NCBI GenBank assembly: GCA_029379215.1
Contig: JAQYWO010000017.1
Span: 1 to 55,153 of the forward strand
Length of the DNA stretch: 55,153 nucleotides
DNA from: Rhizonema sp. PD37
GTDB lineage: Bacteria; Cyanobacteriota; Cyanobacteriia; Cyanobacteriales; Nostocaceae
Direction of reading: 5' to 3'
Shown in pieces: positions 1 through 7,682 of the stretch (within the stretch, counting starts at the first letter, position 1; each line of letters opens with the position of its first letter). A program made the translations under genes and the position numbers. Under the pieces are notes generated by a model that was given only the letters and a program-made list of their open reading frames with translations, did no database searches and was not told the origin of the DNA.

Positions 1-575
1 TTTTGTACTCTTTATTTGTTTTTTACGGGTTTATTCGGTAGGTGCAAGATCTGAGTCAACTCATCTGGCGGTTTTCCATGATTAATAGCTAGATTCAACA
101 GCTGAGTAGTAAGACTGGAAAAATGACTTACTGGTGTAAATCTTGAGATTTTTGAGAAGGTGACAAGTGGAACGATTTATTGTATTGTGGCGTCAACTCT
201 GGTAGTGCAGGTTTAATCTAGATAACCTGTAAGAAGACAAGATCTCTTGTTAAACCCGCCTGCACATCAGTCATTTTTAATTACAAATGACATTGGACAG
301 AGAATAAAAGACGATCCTCACGGAATATCTCAAAAATCTTTGTAGAAATGCTATATACCAGGTGAAAAATAGAAAATGACCTCTGTGCTTTGCTTTCAAG
401 CAAATCACAGAGCGTATCTACAATATAACGTCGGAACGTCGAGGCGAAATTGACAAGCAGAAAATAGCACAGTCTATCGGCGGACAAGATACTATAGCTA
501 AAACAAGTTGATTCTGTGCAAATCCAACCTAAGTCTCGACTTAATAAAAGTAAAGTATTGATGCTAGGAGAAATC
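1..575. other. Gene-free leader region of the window
   Basis: I see no convincing gene here. A long open frame on the minus strand (281-724) overlaps the Tic22-like gene antisense and has no recognisable domain. The only structure I can support is a copy of the dispersed palindromic repeat at 205-265. The rest is probably the upstream region of the gene starting at 576. Confidence 0.6.
205..265. repeat. Dispersed palindromic repeat, copy 1
   Basis: A 61-bp element with arms GTGCAGGTTTAA (205-216) and TTAAACCCGCCTGCAC (250-265). The left arm is 4 bases shorter than the right. The interior resembles the copy at 52829-52894: both read AGATAAC, then C or T, then TGT just after the left arm. This shared interior, not just the arms, is why I treat the copies as one family. 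Confidence 0.7.
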
Positions 576-1373
576 ATGAAATCATTCGTTCGCTGGGGTA
601 CAACATTGGGTTTAGTGGGAAGTACTCTGTTGGCAACTGTATTTAGCGGAAACGCCCCAGTGCTAGCATTATCAGAACAACAAATCAAAGAAAAACTGGA
701 TTCAGTACCAGTATTTTTAATCACAAATCCCCAAGGCTTACCACTCAGTCGTCCTCTGCAAGCTCAAAACGGGCAAAAAGGCGGTGGTTCGGTGACAGGT
801 GTTTATATGAGTCATCAAGAGGCGGAGAGTTTTATCAACCAACTACGGAACCTCAAAGATAAAGATCCGAAAATGACAGAATTGGTAAAGAGCTTACAAG
901 TGACAGCAGTGCCGCTTGGAGTTATTTATCAACAATTGAAACAAACCAAAAGTCAGCCAAATCACCTGGAATTTGCCTTCAAACCTTTAGACAAAGAAAT
1001 GCAAGCAGCGTTGCAATTGCTACGTGCTAGTGGTAAACAGGTACAGCAATTTAGGAGTGTGCCTGTTTTCACTGTTAAATTTGGAGCTGATAAAGGTTAT
1101 GTGTCAATTAAAGCAGGAAACCAAAAGCAGGAAATTATTCCTTTGTTTTTAAGCCAGCAAGATGCACAGGGTTTGTTGACGCAGGTGAAGCAAAAATTTC
1201 CTAATGCTGTTATGGATGTTGTTGACATGGACGGAGTCATTAAAGTATTCCAAGAGAAAAACGATCCATGGCTTAACCAAGTTGTTTTGGTACCAACCCA
1301 AGAAGATAGAGATTATATTAGGAAACTGCCTAAAAATCCTGCTACCCCCGCTACCCCCGCTCCGAAAAAATAA
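576..1373 (+). CDS. Tic22-like family protein
   Basis: 265-residue exported protein of the Tic22 family. In cyanobacteria Tic22 is a periplasmic or thylakoid-associated chaperone-like protein linked to outer-membrane biogenesis; in plastids it belongs to the import machinery. The ATG at 576 is chosen because AGGAG lies 5 bases upstream (566-570) and the protein then begins with a classic signal peptide: basic MKSFVR, a hydrophobic stretch, then a cleavage-like VLALS near residue 27. An upstream GTG at 516 would add 20 polar residues and spoil the signal. The body has the family's two similar halves, each with a PVF(L/T)-type strand. The C-terminus ends in a low-complexity PATPATPAPKK tail. 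prmC follows after 25 bases on the same strand. Confidence 0.85.
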   Translation: MKSFVRWGTTLGLVGSTLLATVFSGNAPVLALSEQQIKEKLDSVPVFLITNPQGLPLSRPLQAQNGQKGGGSVTGVYMSHQEAESFINQLRNLKDKDPKMTELVKSLQVTAVPLGVIYQQLKQTKSQPNHLEFAFKPLDKEMQAALQLLRASGKQVQQFRSVPVFTVKFGADKGYVSIKAGNQKQEIIPLFLSQQDAQGLLTQVKQKFPNAVMDVVDMDGVIKVFQEKNDPWLNQVVLVPTQEDRDYIRKLPKNPATPATPAPKK

Positions 1374-1398
1374 CAGACTAGCACTTACTCATTAAGGT

Positions 1399-2328
1399 AT
1401 GGCGGATAATCAACCAGAAATGATTTCTGGTTTAAAACTTTGGCAGTGGCGCAACCAGGCTTTAAAAGCTGCGAGCGCAAATGATGTCCCACCTACTGAA
1501 GTAGATTGGTTACTACAAGAGGTAGCTGGATTAGACAGATTAGCACTGCGTTTGGAGTCTTTTAAAGACTGGTCTCAAATTCAGCTTCAGTTTCCTCTAG
1601 AAAAATTAGAGGCACTGTGGCAGAGGCGTTTAAATGACCGCTTACCAGTGCAATATATTACAGAAGTGACACACTGGCGAAAATTTAAAATCGCCGTTTC
1701 TCCTGCTGTTTTGATTCCCAGACCTGAAACAGAGTGCCTGATCGATCTGGCAGTTGCGGCTGCTTCCACAAGTGAGAAAACTTTACATGGTAGCCGCCAG
1801 CCTTCCTTTCAGCAAGGACATTGGGCAGATTTGGGGACTGGTAGTGGCGCGATCGCTTTGGGACTAGCAGATGCGTTTCCCCAAGCAACCATCCATGCTG
1901 TTGATTCCAGTCGCCAAGCTCTGGCGATCGCCATGACCAACGCCCATAATTGTGGTTTAGCTGAGCGTATTCAATTTTACCAAGGTTCTTGGTGGGAACC
2001 ACTAAAATTCCTCACTGGACAGTTCAGTGGTATGGTCTCCAACCCGCCGTATATCCCTACGAGTATCTTACCTACTCTACAATCAGAAGTGATTAACCAC
2101 GAACCACATCTAGCCTTGGATGGTGGTTCTGACGGCTTAGAGTGCATTCGCCATTTGATAGAAATTTCCCCCATCTATTTACAAACAGGTGGGTTATGGC
2201 TGATTGAAATGATGGCTGGACAAGCACATGCAGTACGAGAAATGTTGCTTCAAGGAAATTATCGCAACATTCAAATTCACGCCGACTTAGCAGGCATAGA
2301 ACGTTTTGCTCTTGCTTACAAGAGTTAA
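1399..2328 (+). CDS. prmC: Peptide chain release factor N5-glutamine methyltransferase
   Basis: 309-residue SAM-dependent methyltransferase that methylates the glutamine of the GGQ motif in release factors RF1 and RF2, tuning translation termination. The N-terminal helical domain (about 1-95) is followed by a Rossmann methyltransferase domain. Diagnostic features are PRPETE before the fold, the SAM loop DLGTGSGAIALGLA and the catalytic NPPY motif near residue 214 (MVSNPPYIP), all in family order and at the usual length of about 300 residues. The start is ATG 25 bases after the Tic22-like gene, so co-transcription is likely. The stop codon is followed within 2 bases by the 69-bp repeat array. 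Confidence 0.95.
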   Translation: MADNQPEMISGLKLWQWRNQALKAASANDVPPTEVDWLLQEVAGLDRLALRLESFKDWSQIQLQFPLEKLEALWQRRLNDRLPVQYITEVTHWRKFKIAVSPAVLIPRPETECLIDLAVAAASTSEKTLHGSRQPSFQQGHWADLGTGSGAIALGLADAFPQATIHAVDSSRQALAIAMTNAHNCGLAERIQFYQGSWWEPLKFLTGQFSGMVSNPPYIPTSILPTLQSEVINHEPHLALDGGSDGLECIRHLIEISPIYLQTGGLWLIEMMAGQAHAVREMLLQGNYRNIQIHADLAGIERFALAYKS

Positions 2329-2330
2329 GA

Positions 2331-2606
2331 GGCGTAGGGGCAGGTTTTACCTATCTATATTAAATATGTCTATTAATCGGATAAAACCTGCCCGTACAGC
2401 ACGTTGGGGTAGGTTTTACCTATCTGTATTAAATATGTCTATTAATCGGATAAAACCTGCCCGTATAGGGCGTAGGAGCAGGTTTTACCTATCTGTATTA
2501 AATATGTCTATTAATCGGATAAAACCTGCCTGTACAGGGCGTAGGAGCAGGTTTTACCTATCTGTATTAAATATGTCTATTGATCTGATAAAACCCGCCT
2601 GTACAG
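2331..2606. repeat. Four-unit 69-bp tandem palindromic repeat
   Basis: Four head-to-tail units with an exact 69-bp period (equivalent bases at 2341, 2410, 2479 and 2548). Each unit has a left arm like GGGGCAGGTTTTA, a conserved AT-rich interior containing TTAAATATGTCTATTAAT, and a right arm TAAAACCTGCCCGTACA, so each can fold into a stem. It is a locally amplified member of the same family found at 205, 9837, 20426, 31646 and 52829. Units 2-4 are nearly identical, which suggests recent amplification. Because 69 is a multiple of 3, a 109-codon frame runs through the whole array (2306-2635); I do not regard it as a gene. Confidence 0.9.
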
Positions 2607-2645
2607 GAGTTATAATTTTGATTCCTCACTCTTGACTTTGTAAAA

Positions 2646-3242
2646 ATGGTGCAAGTTTCTCTCGGCTCACTTGTTGCTGGTGCTAAAGCTGGCAAATTAG
2701 TCAGCTTTCCTACAGATACTGTTCCCGCGCTTGCAGTTTTGCCAGAACAAGGAGAGTTAATCTTTGCGGCAAAGCAACGTAGTTACGAGAAACCTTTAAT
2801 ATTATTGGCTGCGCGTGCCTCACAACTTTGGTCATTCGTTACAGGTAACGAAGACGAGTATAAAATTTGGCTGAGAATTACTGATACGTACTGGCCGGGA
2901 GCGCTAACTTTAGTCTTACCAGCATCAGCACAGGTATCAAAAGCATTATTTGGTATTTTACCTGTAACCGAACCAAGAACAGTTGGGATACGAGTCCCTG
3001 ACTGTGCGATCGCCCAAAGCATTTTAGAACAAACAGGTCCTCTTGCCACCAGCAGTGCTAATTTGTCAGCTCAACCGCCGTTACAAACTATGTCAGAAAT
3101 TGAGGCACAGTTCCCCAACGTTCTAACATTGTCAACAGAATCCATTGAAGAAATACAACAGAATATTTCACCTTCCACCGTTGCCAAATGGACTGGGAAG
3201 AATTGGCAGATTTTGCGGCAAGGTGCAGTCAAATTGGAGTAG
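2646..3242 (+). CDS. tsaC: L-threonylcarbamoyladenylate synthase (YrdC/Sua5 family)
   Basis: 198-residue single-domain YrdC-fold enzyme making threonylcarbamoyl-AMP from threonine, bicarbonate and ATP. This is the first step of the t6A37 modification of tRNAs that read ANN codons. Family signatures visible are FPTDTVPALA near the N-terminus, KQRSYEKPL (the KxRxxxKPL nucleotide-binding motif), and TSSANLSAQPP towards the end. There is no extra C-terminal Sua5 domain, so it is the short TsaC-type form. The ATG at 2646 lies about 40 bases after the repeat array, with no obvious Shine-Dalgarno sequence. Confidence 0.9.
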   Translation: MVQVSLGSLVAGAKAGKLVSFPTDTVPALAVLPEQGELIFAAKQRSYEKPLILLAARASQLWSFVTGNEDEYKIWLRITDTYWPGALTLVLPASAQVSKALFGILPVTEPRTVGIRVPDCAIAQSILEQTGPLATSSANLSAQPPLQTMSEIEAQFPNVLTLSTESIEEIQQNISPSTVAKWTGKNWQILRQGAVKLE

Positions 3243-3345
3243 GACATTTGAGTTTTTTACAGCCGAAATTTTCATGACGCCAATTCGATAAATATTTGCG
3301 ACAGATAGTTCTGCATAATGATGAACTGGCAATAATTTTGTCATC

Positions 3346-3373
3346 CCAAATCTAAAATCTAAAATCCAAAATT
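3346..3373. repeat. Heptanucleotide tandem repeat just upstream of bciB
   Basis: Four 7-bp units (CCAAATC, TAAAATC, TAAAATC, CAAAATT) end two bases before the bciB start codon. Short tandem heptanucleotide repeats (STRR) are characteristic of heterocystous cyanobacterial intergenic DNA. They occupy the place where a ribosome binding site would be, and no Shine-Dalgarno sequence is visible. Confidence 0.7.
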
Positions 3374-3375
3374 GA

Positions 3376-4575
3376 ATGACTTTAATAAATTTCCCCAATC
3401 ATAAAAAAGCCAAAGCCCTCAAACCAGGTAGCCGTCGTCCCGCCAAGGAACTGTGTAGTGAGTGTGGACTTTGTGACACATACTACGTTCACTATGTCAA
3501 GGAAGCTTGCGCTTTTATCAATCAGCAAATAGACAAACTTGAAGAACAGACGCACAACCGTTCTCGTAATCTTGACAACCCCAACGAACTCTACTTTGGT
3601 GTTCAGCAAGACATGATGGCTGCACGGAAAACAGAACCAATTCCTGGTGCTCAATGGACAGGAATTGTTAGTAGTATTGCGATTGAAATGCTCAATCGCG
3701 GTATTGTTGAAGGTGTCGTCTGCGTACAAAATACTCAAGAAGACCGCTTTCAACCTCTACCTGTCATCGCTACAACACCAGAGGAAATACTAGCAGCACG
3801 TGTAAATAAACCGACACTATCACCTAACCTTTCAATTTTAGAACAGGTGGAAAAATCGGGGATGAAGCGGCTATTGGTGATTGGAGTTGGCTGTCAAATT
3901 CAAGCATTACGAGCTGTAGAAAAACAACTGGGCTTAGAAAAGCTCTACGTGTTGGGGACGCCGTGCGTAGATAATGTTACGCGTGCCGGATTACAAAAAT
4001 TCTTAGAAACAACTAGCCGTTCACCTAACACGGTAGTGCATTATGAGTTCATGCAAGACTTCCGAGTTCACTTCAAACATGAAGATGGTTCCACAGAAAC
4101 TGTGCCTTTCTTCGGATTGAAGACGAACAAACTGAAAGATGTTTTTGCTCCTTCGTGCATGAGTTGCTTTGACTATGTGAATTCTCTAGCAGATTTAGTC
4201 GTCGGCTACATGGGGGCACCTTTTGGTTGGCAATGGATTGTGGTCAGAAATGACTTAGGTCGGGAAATGCTAGAATTGGTAAAAGACCAACTAGAAACAC
4301 AGCCTGTGATGTCAAAAGGCGATCGCAAAGCGGCTGTCCAACAAAGTATCCCGGCTTACGACAAAGGCGTCACACTGCCAATGTGGGCAGCAAAACTCAT
4401 GGGGGTAGTGATTGAAAAAATTGGTCCCAAAGGTTTAGAATACGCTCGTTTCTCTATCGATTCTCACTTTACTCGCAATTACTTGTACATGAAGCGGAAT
4501 TACGCGGAGAAATTAGAGGCGCACGTTCCAGAGTTTGCTAAGCGGATTGTTGGGCAATATAAGTTACCGGAATAA
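3376..4575 (+). CDS. bciB: Divinyl chlorophyllide a 8-vinyl reductase, BciB type
   Basis: 399-residue protein of the F420 hydrogenase/dehydrogenase beta-subunit family, matching the cyanobacterial Slr1923/BciB group. These enzymes use reduced ferredoxin, FAD and Fe-S clusters to reduce the 8-vinyl group of divinyl chlorophyllide during chlorophyll a synthesis. Visible support: an N-terminal CSECGLC cluster motif near residue 28, a second cysteine pair in APSCMSCFDYV about two thirds along, a GVGCQIQALRA stretch, and full family length. Plant 7-hydroxymethyl chlorophyll a reductase is a close relative, but in a cyanobacterium the 8-vinyl reductase role is the more likely. The start is ATG directly after a heptanucleotide repeat. 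Confidence 0.9.
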   Translation: MTLINFPNHKKAKALKPGSRRPAKELCSECGLCDTYYVHYVKEACAFINQQIDKLEEQTHNRSRNLDNPNELYFGVQQDMMAARKTEPIPGAQWTGIVSSIAIEMLNRGIVEGVVCVQNTQEDRFQPLPVIATTPEEILAARVNKPTLSPNLSILEQVEKSGMKRLLVIGVGCQIQALRAVEKQLGLEKLYVLGTPCVDNVTRAGLQKFLETTSRSPNTVVHYEFMQDFRVHFKHEDGSTETVPFFGLKTNKLKDVFAPSCMSCFDYVNSLADLVVGYMGAPFGWQWIVVRNDLGREMLELVKDQLETQPVMSKGDRKAAVQQSIPAYDKGVTLPMWAAKLMGVVIEKIGPKGLEYARFSIDSHFTRNYLYMKRNYAEKLEAHVPEFAKRIVGQYKLPE

Positions 4576-4623
4576 TGGCTAAGGCAAAAATGCTTAGGCG
4601 TAAAGAAAGTCCCTTCTTCAGCC

Positions 4624-4645
4624 ATTGTATAAGCTTTTATACAAT
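4624..4645. terminator. Hairpin between convergent bciB and histidine kinase genes
   Basis: Perfect 9-bp stem ATTGTATAA / TTATACAAT around a 4-base loop, lying between the 3' ends of bciB (+) and the kinase gene (-). The plus strand continues with AAAAAGG rather than a T-run, so a canonical intrinsic terminator is not shown. A bidirectional 3'-end structure is the likeliest role. Confidence 0.45.
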
Positions 4646-4675
4646 AAAAAGGATGGCCTCTAAGCGACAAGATAT

Positions 4676-5770
4676 TCAAGACACTTGGCGGCTAAACGGT
4701 AAAGTTACGGTAAAAGTTGTGCCAACGTTAGGTTCACTACTGACTGCGATCGTTCCGCCATGTCTCTCAACAGCCTGTTTAACAATAGCCAGTCCCAATC
4801 CAGTACCAGGAATTTTACCCACATTACTGGCACGGTAAAAAGATTCAAACAGCCGTTTTTGATCTGTTGGAGAAATGCCGATGCCCTGATCTTGGACTTG
4901 AAAGATGACGGATGGCGATTGATATTGCAATTTCAGCTCAACAGTGCTGTCGGGTGCGGAGTATTTGATCGCATTAGACAAGAGATTGCTCAAAACGTGC
5001 CGCAGTAACACTTCATCCATTTGAAGTACACTACATTCATCCTCGCAGTCGAAATGAATAATATGACGACTGCCTATGCTTAATTTGATTTCCTCGACTA
5101 ACTTACGGCAGAAAGGCTCGAGCGCCACTGGAACAGCATGAGATGGCAGATTCGCTTCAGATTTTCCCAGTAGCAAAACATCATCGAGCAAGCTAACCAT
5201 ACGCTTAACGGCAACCTGAATACGTTGGAAAAAGTCAGTTCGTTTTTCTGGCGGTAACTCGCGCTGTTCCAGCAAACGAGTGAAACCAGAAATGGTATTG
5301 AGTGGGTTGCGAAATTCATGGGAAACCATTGAGACAAAGCGCGATTTTAGTTCCCTGAGTTCACGTTCTTGCAAGAGTGCAACTTGAAGCTCTAGTGATA
5401 AGCGCCGCGATCGCAGCAGCATTTCCACTCGTGCGTGCAACTCTAGCTTTTCAATCGGTTTTGTAATCAGTTCGTCAATAGTTTGCCACAAATGCCGTGT
5501 CAATAGTTTAACGTCTGATTTCTGTGTAATGAGCAAAAAGGGCAAAAAAACGGGTTTTTCTTTTTGTTTTCTTGCTTGCACCCATTCCCAAAGCCGATCC
5601 AGTGCTTGACCATCAATCATGCACAAGTCAAACTGTTCATCTAAAAGCGGCACGGCTTTTCCAGCCTGCACCACTGAGTCTGCCACCACAACCTCGTAAT
5701 GTATTCTCAGCCACTCTGCCATGAGGCGGCGATTTTCAGATTGCTCTATAATAATTAAAATTCGATTCAT
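4676..5770 (-). CDS. Histidine kinase with N-terminal receiver-like domain
   Basis: 364-residue cytoplasmic sensor kinase without membrane segments. Residues 1-125 form a receiver-like domain: Asp53 (MIDGQAL) and Lys104 (ITKPIE) are in the right places, but the usual acidic pair near residues 9-10 is Glu-Gln, so metal-dependent phosphorylation may be weakened. A short helix leads to HisKA with the phospho-accepting His151 in SMVSHEFRNPLN, then a full HATPase domain with LLSNAIKYS (N box), DQGIGIS (G1) and GTGLGLAIVKQA (G2). ATG 5770 is preferred to the TTG at 5806 because TAGGAG precedes it and the receiver fold begins there. The KaiC-like gene lies 84 bases upstream on the same strand, suggesting an operon. 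Confidence 0.85.
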   Translation of the reverse strand: MNRILIIIEQSENRRLMAEWLRIHYEVVVADSVVQAGKAVPLLDEQFDLCMIDGQALDRLWEWVQARKQKEKPVFLPFLLITQKSDVKLLTRHLWQTIDELITKPIEKLELHARVEMLLRSRRLSLELQVALLQERELRELKSRFVSMVSHEFRNPLNTISGFTRLLEQRELPPEKRTDFFQRIQVAVKRMVSLLDDVLLLGKSEANLPSHAVPVALEPFCRKLVEEIKLSIGSRHIIHFDCEDECSVLQMDEVLLRHVLSNLLSNAIKYSAPDSTVELKLQYQSPSVIFQVQDQGIGISPTDQKRLFESFYRASNVGKIPGTGLGLAIVKQAVERHGGTIAVSSEPNVGTTFTVTLPFSRQVS

Positions 5771-5854
5771 CGCTCCTAACTTGCTCACCTTGCAATGCTG
5801 CCGCAAAAGTGTTTCACAGCTAAGAGCTGAATCAACAATAAGACAGGCAACCTG

Positions 5855-7297
5855 TTAAAGTTTATCATTTAAAAATTCCGGCACCCCAGTCAACAGCCCT
5901 CGAAGGTGTGTGAGTGGTTTACCGACTTTAATTCCGTAGCGACTGATCTCAAATTCACGTAAAGTTTTTTCAAAATCGCTCATGCGCTTTTTCAAAACGC
6001 CGATAGTTCGCCGCAGTTCACCTTGCATTTCTAAGTAACGTAAAAATACAATTGTGTCTGCCAAGTAGCTAATCCCAATTTCTGTAACTCGGAAATCCCC
6101 TGTAATCGTTTCCACCTCGTTGATCAACAACACTGCAACACCCATGTTTTGCAAATATTTGCACAGGGCATGAATGTGGCTTGTCAAATCTTTCCCGCGC
6201 ACCGAAAGCCGATAGCCGGACACGCTATCTATCATCACAATCCGCGCCTGCTTTTGCTCTACTTCCTGACGCACGAGATGAGCAAACTCATCGGGTGTAT
6301 AGTGCAAAGGCTCTACTTGAACGACTGAGAGTGTCCCGCGCTCCAGCATTGCATTAACCGGAATGTTAATTCCTTCAGCGCGGCGCAATAGTGTTTCCTT
6401 TCTTTCCTCAAAAGTATATATTACCGAATGCTCACCCCGTCCAGCAGCTTCTTTCATAAACTGAAGTCCCAAGGTGCTCTTACCCACGCCACTCGGACCA
6501 CTGATAATGGTAATGGTGCTGCGCTCAATCCCACCGTGGAGCAACTCGTCGATTTCCGGAATACCAGAGGAGATGATTTCAGTGCTAAAATCTTGCTCGT
6601 AGGCTCGTGGCATTAACCGGGGGAAGATCTGCATTCCTGTGCTGGTGAGGCGAATTGCATGATGCCCGTCGTGAAAGTCACTCGCCCTAAATTTGGAGAC
6701 ACATAAATTACGCTCATTGTGGCTGAAGTATAGATTGAGTACCCCATCACTCATAAACTGTAAATCATCGTCGGGAGCTTCTCCACTGCTCTCTGAGGTA
6801 AATAGAACAGTTGTGTCTTGCTCCACTAAAAATCGCAGAAACGACAGCACTTGCTTGCGAAACTGAAAGGTATCAGTTGCAAGGTAGCGAAACTGCGTCA
6901 TCGAATCAATAAAAATACGGTGCGGCTTGAGGGCTTCTACCTGCTCGACAATTTTCCGGGTTATGGGTTCACGCTCTACCTCGGCAGGCGAGAAAATATC
7001 GTAAGTCTGAACCTGGGCGAAAAATTCGGGTGTGGGACTCAGATCAAGAAAAGTGATGCTTTGTAGGTCAATTCCCACCCCTTCGGCAGTTCGCCGCAGT
7101 TGTGTGACGCTTTCTCCCAGTGTAATGAATAAAACACGTTCGCCTTTGTTGGCACCACTTGTTAAAAAATGCATTCCCAGCGTTGTTTTACCAGTACCCG
7201 CTTCACCTCGGATTAAGTAAGTCCGACCTTGAATATAACCACCATACAGAACTTCATCCAAACCGGGTATTCCCGAAGACATTCGATTTTGCGACAT
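5855..7297 (-). CDS. KaiC-like double-domain RecA-family ATPase
   Basis: 480-residue protein with two tandem KaiC/RAD55-type ATPase domains (about 1-235 and 240-480). Walker A motifs are GEAGTGKT (31-38) and GPSGVGKS (267-274); Walker B-like Asp residues lie in FIDSMTQ and MIDSVSG. Domain 2 keeps the paired glutamates after strand 2 (TFEER, 297-298) that activate water in KaiC. Domain 1 reads TLGES, so only one acidic residue remains. It is shorter than the clock KaiC, and kaiA and kaiB are absent. It belongs to the KaiC-like ATPases found next to two-component kinases rather than the core clock protein. It is the first gene of a likely two-gene operon with the downstream kinase, and its role is probably in signalling. 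Confidence 0.85.
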   Translation of the reverse strand: MSQNRMSSGIPGLDEVLYGGYIQGRTYLIRGEAGTGKTTLGMHFLTSGANKGERVLFITLGESVTQLRRTAEGVGIDLQSITFLDLSPTPEFFAQVQTYDIFSPAEVEREPITRKIVEQVEALKPHRIFIDSMTQFRYLATDTFQFRKQVLSFLRFLVEQDTTVLFTSESSGEAPDDDLQFMSDGVLNLYFSHNERNLCVSKFRASDFHDGHHAIRLTSTGMQIFPRLMPRAYEQDFSTEIISSGIPEIDELLHGGIERSTITIISGPSGVGKSTLGLQFMKEAAGRGEHSVIYTFEERKETLLRRAEGINIPVNAMLERGTLSVVQVEPLHYTPDEFAHLVRQEVEQKQARIVMIDSVSGYRLSVRGKDLTSHIHALCKYLQNMGVAVLLINEVETITGDFRVTEIGISYLADTIVFLRYLEMQGELRRTIGVLKKRMSDFEKTLREFEISRYGIKVGKPLTHLRGLLTGVPEFLNDKL

Positions 7298-7682
7298 TTG
7301 CCAACAGTCTTCCTTATCCTTATTAACTCAATTTGCTCAATTATATGTGCTGCAAAGCACAATCTATCTCAGTACTTATTAGGGGTCACAAGGTACAGAT
7401 ACGTATGTACCAACAATTAGGATATCATTTAGCGATTAGCAATCATCAAGTCTCAATTTGAGTCTATTGACCAGCCCTACCAAGCATCGACAGCTATACT
7501 GAGGGTAGACTGTAAAGTAATATTTTATACACAATTAGGCTCTGTTCTCTGTCCTGCCGCAAAGCTCGCTCTTGGGAAGATCCCCCGGCGAGCTTTGCCC
7601 CACCATACTGCAGGTCGCTTGTCTCCAATCAATGGATGTTCAAGACATCATTGTATTGTCTTCTACCTTTCGCTTTTCTTTT
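7298..7682. other. Intergenic region without a gene
   Basis: 385 bases upstream of the KaiC-like gene and downstream of the methionine gamma-lyase-family gene. Apart from the hairpin at 7559-7598 I see no supported gene. The promoter of the KaiC-like/kinase pair should lie near 7300-7450, but I cannot identify clear boxes. Confidence 0.5.
7559..7598. terminator. Hairpin downstream of the methionine gamma-lyase-family gene
   Basis: Perfect 11-bp stem GCAAAGCTCGC (7559-7569) / GCGAGCTTTGC (7588-7598) with an 18-base loop containing a smaller GGGA/TCCC pairing. It lies about 85 bases beyond the stop codon of the minus-strand gene at 7683. It could be a 3'-end structure or a small mobile palindrome; there is no strong T-run. 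Confidence 0.4.

Noticed and set aside
281..724. 147-codon minus-strand frame
   Set aside because: It overlaps the signal-peptide end of the Tic22-like gene antisense and shows no domain or start signal.
2331..2606. CRISPR array
   Set aside because: The units repeat along their full 69 bases with no variable spacers, and no cas genes are present.
2306..2635. 109-codon open frame with a 23-residue repeat (RFYLSVLNMSINRIKPA type)
   Set aside because: The 69-bp period is divisible by 3, so one open unit makes all units open; there is no ribosome site, and the same sequence exists elsewhere as non-coding palindromes.
5855..7297. Core circadian clock KaiC
   Set aside because: It lacks kaiA/kaiB neighbours, is shorter, and domain 1 has lost the paired glutamates; KaiC-like family is the safer call.
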